A DNA stretch of 64,000 nucleotides from Prevotella sp. (GTDB lineage Bacteria > Bacteroidota > Bacteroidia > Bacteroidales > Bacteroidaceae), in the NCBI GenBank assembly GCA_017548275.1, contig JAFZAH010000036.1:1-64000 (forward strand). Direction: 5' to 3'. Every line of letters starts with the position of its first letter. The stretch's first letter is position 1. A program made the translations under genes and the position numbers. A model generated the notes under the pieces. It worked only from the letters and a program-made list of their open reading frames with translations. It was not told the DNA's origin and did no database searches. Shown here one piece after another: positions 62,062-64,000 of the stretch.

Positions 62062-62832
62062 TTACGTAAACCTTTTTTCCAGTTCCTCCATGGCCTCGTA
62101 GGCTGTCACATCGATGCGGGTGGGCGTGATGGCCACATAACCGTGGTTGAGTGCCCAGTTGTCGGTGTCGTCGCGGTCGGGCTCATCGTTGGTGTACGAC
62201 CCCACCATCCAGAAATAGTCATATCCTCTGGGATGGTGCATTTTCACCACCTCGTTGCCCCATGTGCCGGCTGCCATACGGCAAATCCTCACCCCCCGGA
62301 AAGTCTCCGCCACGGGGAAATTCACATTGAGGCAGACACCGTGTGGCAGTCCGTCGTGCAATACTTTCTCTGTGATGCTCCTTATGTAGGGTCTCAGGGG
62401 CTCGAAGTCGGCATCCTCTTCGTGGTTGCACAAGGAAAACGCCACCGACGGGATGTATTTCATGCACCCCTCGAGCGTGACGCCCATCGTGCCCGAGTAG
62501 TGGGTATTGACCGACCCGTTGTCACCGTGGTTGATGCCCCCGATGACCATGTCGGGCTGCCGCTCGGCGCAAAACTGGTTGAGCGCCAGTTTCACGCAAT
62601 CCACGGGTGTGCCGTTGCTCGACCATATCTCCAACCCCTCCTCCTGATGGCGCAGGGTGAGTCTCAGACAATCCACCGCCGAGAAGGCGCAGGCACTACC
62701 CGAGCGTGCCGAGTCGGGAGCGCAGACCAATAGGTCTGCCATATCCCTCAACATGTCGATCAGACAGTTGATACCCTTCGCCTGAAAGCCGTCATCATTT
62801 GAAATAAGTATTAACGGTTTCTTAATTTTCAT
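62062..62832 (-). CDS. surE: 5'/3'-nucleotidase SurE
   Basis: SurE is a metal-dependent nucleoside monophosphatase. The 256-residue protein begins KIKKPLILISNDDGFQAKG with the metal Asp-Asp pair, and contains DSARSGSACAFS, GTPVDCVKLAL and the GGINHGDN motif. The ATG at 62832 is used; the frame extends eight codons further to a TTG but ATG fits the family. A TACTTTTG box lies on the minus strand at 62854-62861. Confidence 0.94.
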   Translation of the reverse strand: MKIKKPLILISNDDGFQAKGINCLIDMLRDMADLLVCAPDSARSGSACAFSAVDCLRLTLRHQEEGLEIWSSNGTPVDCVKLALNQFCAERQPDMVIGGINHGDNGSVNTHYSGTMGVTLEGCMKYIPSVAFSLCNHEEDADFEPLRPYIRSITEKVLHDGLPHGVCLNVNFPVAETFRGVRICRMAAGTWGNEVVKMHHPRGYDYFWMVGSYTNDEPDRDDTDNWALNHGYVAITPTRIDVTAYEAMEELEKRFT

Positions 62833-62853
62833 AATTTTTTTTGTATTTGCGTG

Positions 62854-62911
62854 CAAAAGTACGAAAAAACGTTTAAATAATCGGTTTCTCGCATTAAATT
62901 ATGTAACTTTG
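62854..62911. promoter_or_regulatory. Divergent promoters of surE and parA
   Basis: TACTTTTG on the minus strand (complement of 62854-62861) for surE, and TAACTTTG on the plus strand (62904-62911) for parA. -33 elements are weak. Confidence 0.6.
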
Positions 62912-63015
62912 CAAAAGTTTTTATGCGGACAAGCCATCAAAGATATGCCAAGAAGCAACTATTTGGCTTGTTTGTTTAACAAAATGTAAGGTAAAAGATT
63001 CATATAGATAACCGA

Positions 63016-63777
63016 ATGGGAAAAATCATAGCATTAGCCAATCAAAAAGGCGGTGTAGGAAAGACCACCACAGCCATCAACCTGGCTGCATCGCTGGCCA
63101 CACTCGAAAAGAAAGTGCTGGTCATTGACGGCGACCCCCAGGCTAACGCCTCCAGCGGACTGGGCGTGGATGTGCAAAACGTGGAGACATCCATCTATGA
63201 ATGCATCATCGACGGTATCGACGTGCGCGAAGCCATCTACACCACCGACATCGAAGGGCTTGACATCATACCCAGCCACATCGACCTGGTAGGAGCAGAG
63301 ATAGAGATGCTGAACCTGCCTTCCCGCGAACGGGTCATCAGTAAGATGCTGGCACCGATAAAAGACGAATACGACTATATACTCATCGACTGCTCACCTT
63401 CATTGGGACTCATCACGGTCAACGCACTGACCGCCGCCGACTCGGTCATCATCCCCGTGCAATGTGAGTATTTCGCACTCGAAGGCATCAGCAAACTGCT
63501 CAACACCATCAAAATCATCAAGAGCAAACTCAACGCCCGACTGGAAATAGAGGGATTCCTGCTGACAATGTACGACAGCCGCCTGCGTTTGGCCAACCAA
63601 ATCTACGACGAGGTGAAGCGCCACTTTCAGGAACTGGTGTTCAAGACCGTCATCCAGCGCAATGTGAAACTGAGTGAGAGCCCCAGCCACGGCATCCCCG
63701 TCATTCTCTACGACGCCGATTCGACCGGAAGCAAGAACTATCTAGCATTGGCCAAAGAGATTATTAACAGGAATTAA
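63016..63777 (+). CDS. parA: Chromosome partitioning ATPase ParA/Soj
   Basis: ParA is the Walker-type ATPase that, with ParB bound near the origin, segregates chromosomes. The 253-residue protein has the deviant Walker A KGGVGKTT (residues 10-17), VIDGDPQANAS and the DCSPSLGLITVNAL signature. parB starts at 63941 in the same direction, giving the normal parAB order. Confidence 0.96.
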   Translation: MGKIIALANQKGGVGKTTTAINLAASLATLEKKVLVIDGDPQANASSGLGVDVQNVETSIYECIIDGIDVREAIYTTDIEGLDIIPSHIDLVGAEIEMLNLPSRERVISKMLAPIKDEYDYILIDCSPSLGLITVNALTAADSVIIPVQCEYFALEGISKLLNTIKIIKSKLNARLEIEGFLLTMYDSRLRLANQIYDEVKRHFQELVFKTVIQRNVKLSESPSHGIPVILYDADSTGSKNYLALAKEIINRN

Positions 63778-63779
63778 AA

Positions 63780-63940
63780 GTCGCCTCACCCCAACCGGCC
63801 TCACCCCCAACCCCTCTCCGAAGGGCGAGGGGCGTGATTACCTCAGAGTAAGGTCGTTAAGGACCTTAAAGCATTAAGGACCTTAATTGTAGTCCCTAAA
63901 CGACCAAACGACCAATTCCCCAAACGACCAAACAACAAAA
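63780..63940. repeat. G/C, GGACCTTAA and AAACGACC repeats between parA and parB
   Basis: CCTCACCCC...CCCCTCTCCGAAGGGCGAGGGG, AGGACCTTAAAGCATTAAGGACC and CCTAAACGACCAAACGACC follow one another, and the last reaches the parB ATG. Confidence 0.8.
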
Positions 63941-64000
63941 ATGGCAGCAAAGAAAAAATATAACGCATTAGGCAGAGGCCTTGACGCACTTATCTCGACC
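63941..64000 (+). CDS. parB: ParB, N-terminal fragment cut by the window end
   Basis: Only the first 20 residues are present (MAAKKKYNALGRGLDALIST). They match the LGRGLDALI box that ParB uses to bind and stimulate ParA. Position directly after parA supports the call. Confidence 0.93.
   Translation, partial: MAAKKKYNALGRGLDALIST

Overview
The window looks like a chromosomal segment of a Bacteroidales bacterium, most likely Prevotellaceae. Evidence: promoters of the Bacteroidetes TTTG-N19/20-TAnnTTTG type recur before genes, Shine-Dalgarno sequences are nearly absent, and several proteins are typical of the group (BspA-like leucine-rich repeats, FISUMP and type IX secretion tail domains, lipoproteins with acidic residues after the lipid cysteine, DUF349 protein, HsdR_N orphan next to holA). 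No rRNA, phage or complete insertion sequence is visible.

Layout. 0-7.2 kb: LRR protein, rsmA, an unreported-looking 37-residue ORF with its own promoter and terminator, a SlyD-type isomerase, aroC, a candidate small RNA, pyrD-pyrK, and an XRE regulator. 7.2-22.6 kb: AT-rich gap, holA divergent from an HsdR_N protein, surface FKBP lipoprotein, glycyl-tRNA synthetase, surface tyrosine-phosphatase lipoprotein, TerB-DnaJ protein, Nif3/zinc-ribbon pair, and the agmatine-to-putrescine pair aguA/aguB. 22.6-35.6 kb: umuC, pepD, a flippase-like membrane protein, a 1263-residue glycosyltransferase/HIT-like/SpoIID fusion followed by two AmpG-like permeases and umuD, then an ECF sigma operon. 35.6-42.1 kb: corA behind a triplicated promoter, DUF349 protein with a 21-bp repeat tract, and a secreted protein/PAP2 pair bracketed by short inverted repeats. 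42.2-45.2 kb: low-GC McrBC restriction island beside tRNA-Gln. 45.3-52.3 kb: rsfS-ftsH-cdsA, metallophosphoesterase, methyltransferase, GH5 endoglucanase. 52.5-59.1 kb: a four-gene operon of secreted proteins with a leader containing tiny ORFs and a terminator-like hairpin. 59.3-64 kb: paaK, lpxB, surE, parA and the start of parB.

The most unusual property is the intergenic DNA. Several families of short repeats (G/C palindromes, AGGAGT-, GACATAAG-, CCCTAAA-, AAACGACC- and TTTAACTTC-type strings, a 138-bp element, a 51-bp tandem unit) occupy most spacers. They often abut start codons and have been translated as C-terminal tails of at least five proteins. Two of them sit exactly where the normally adjacent umuD and umuC have been separated, and a near-perfect 64-bp inverted pair brackets cdsA. 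These repeats, the leader-controlled secreted operon, the candidate sRNA and the 37-residue ORF are the main leads. Family assignments are from reading the sequences; no database search was run.
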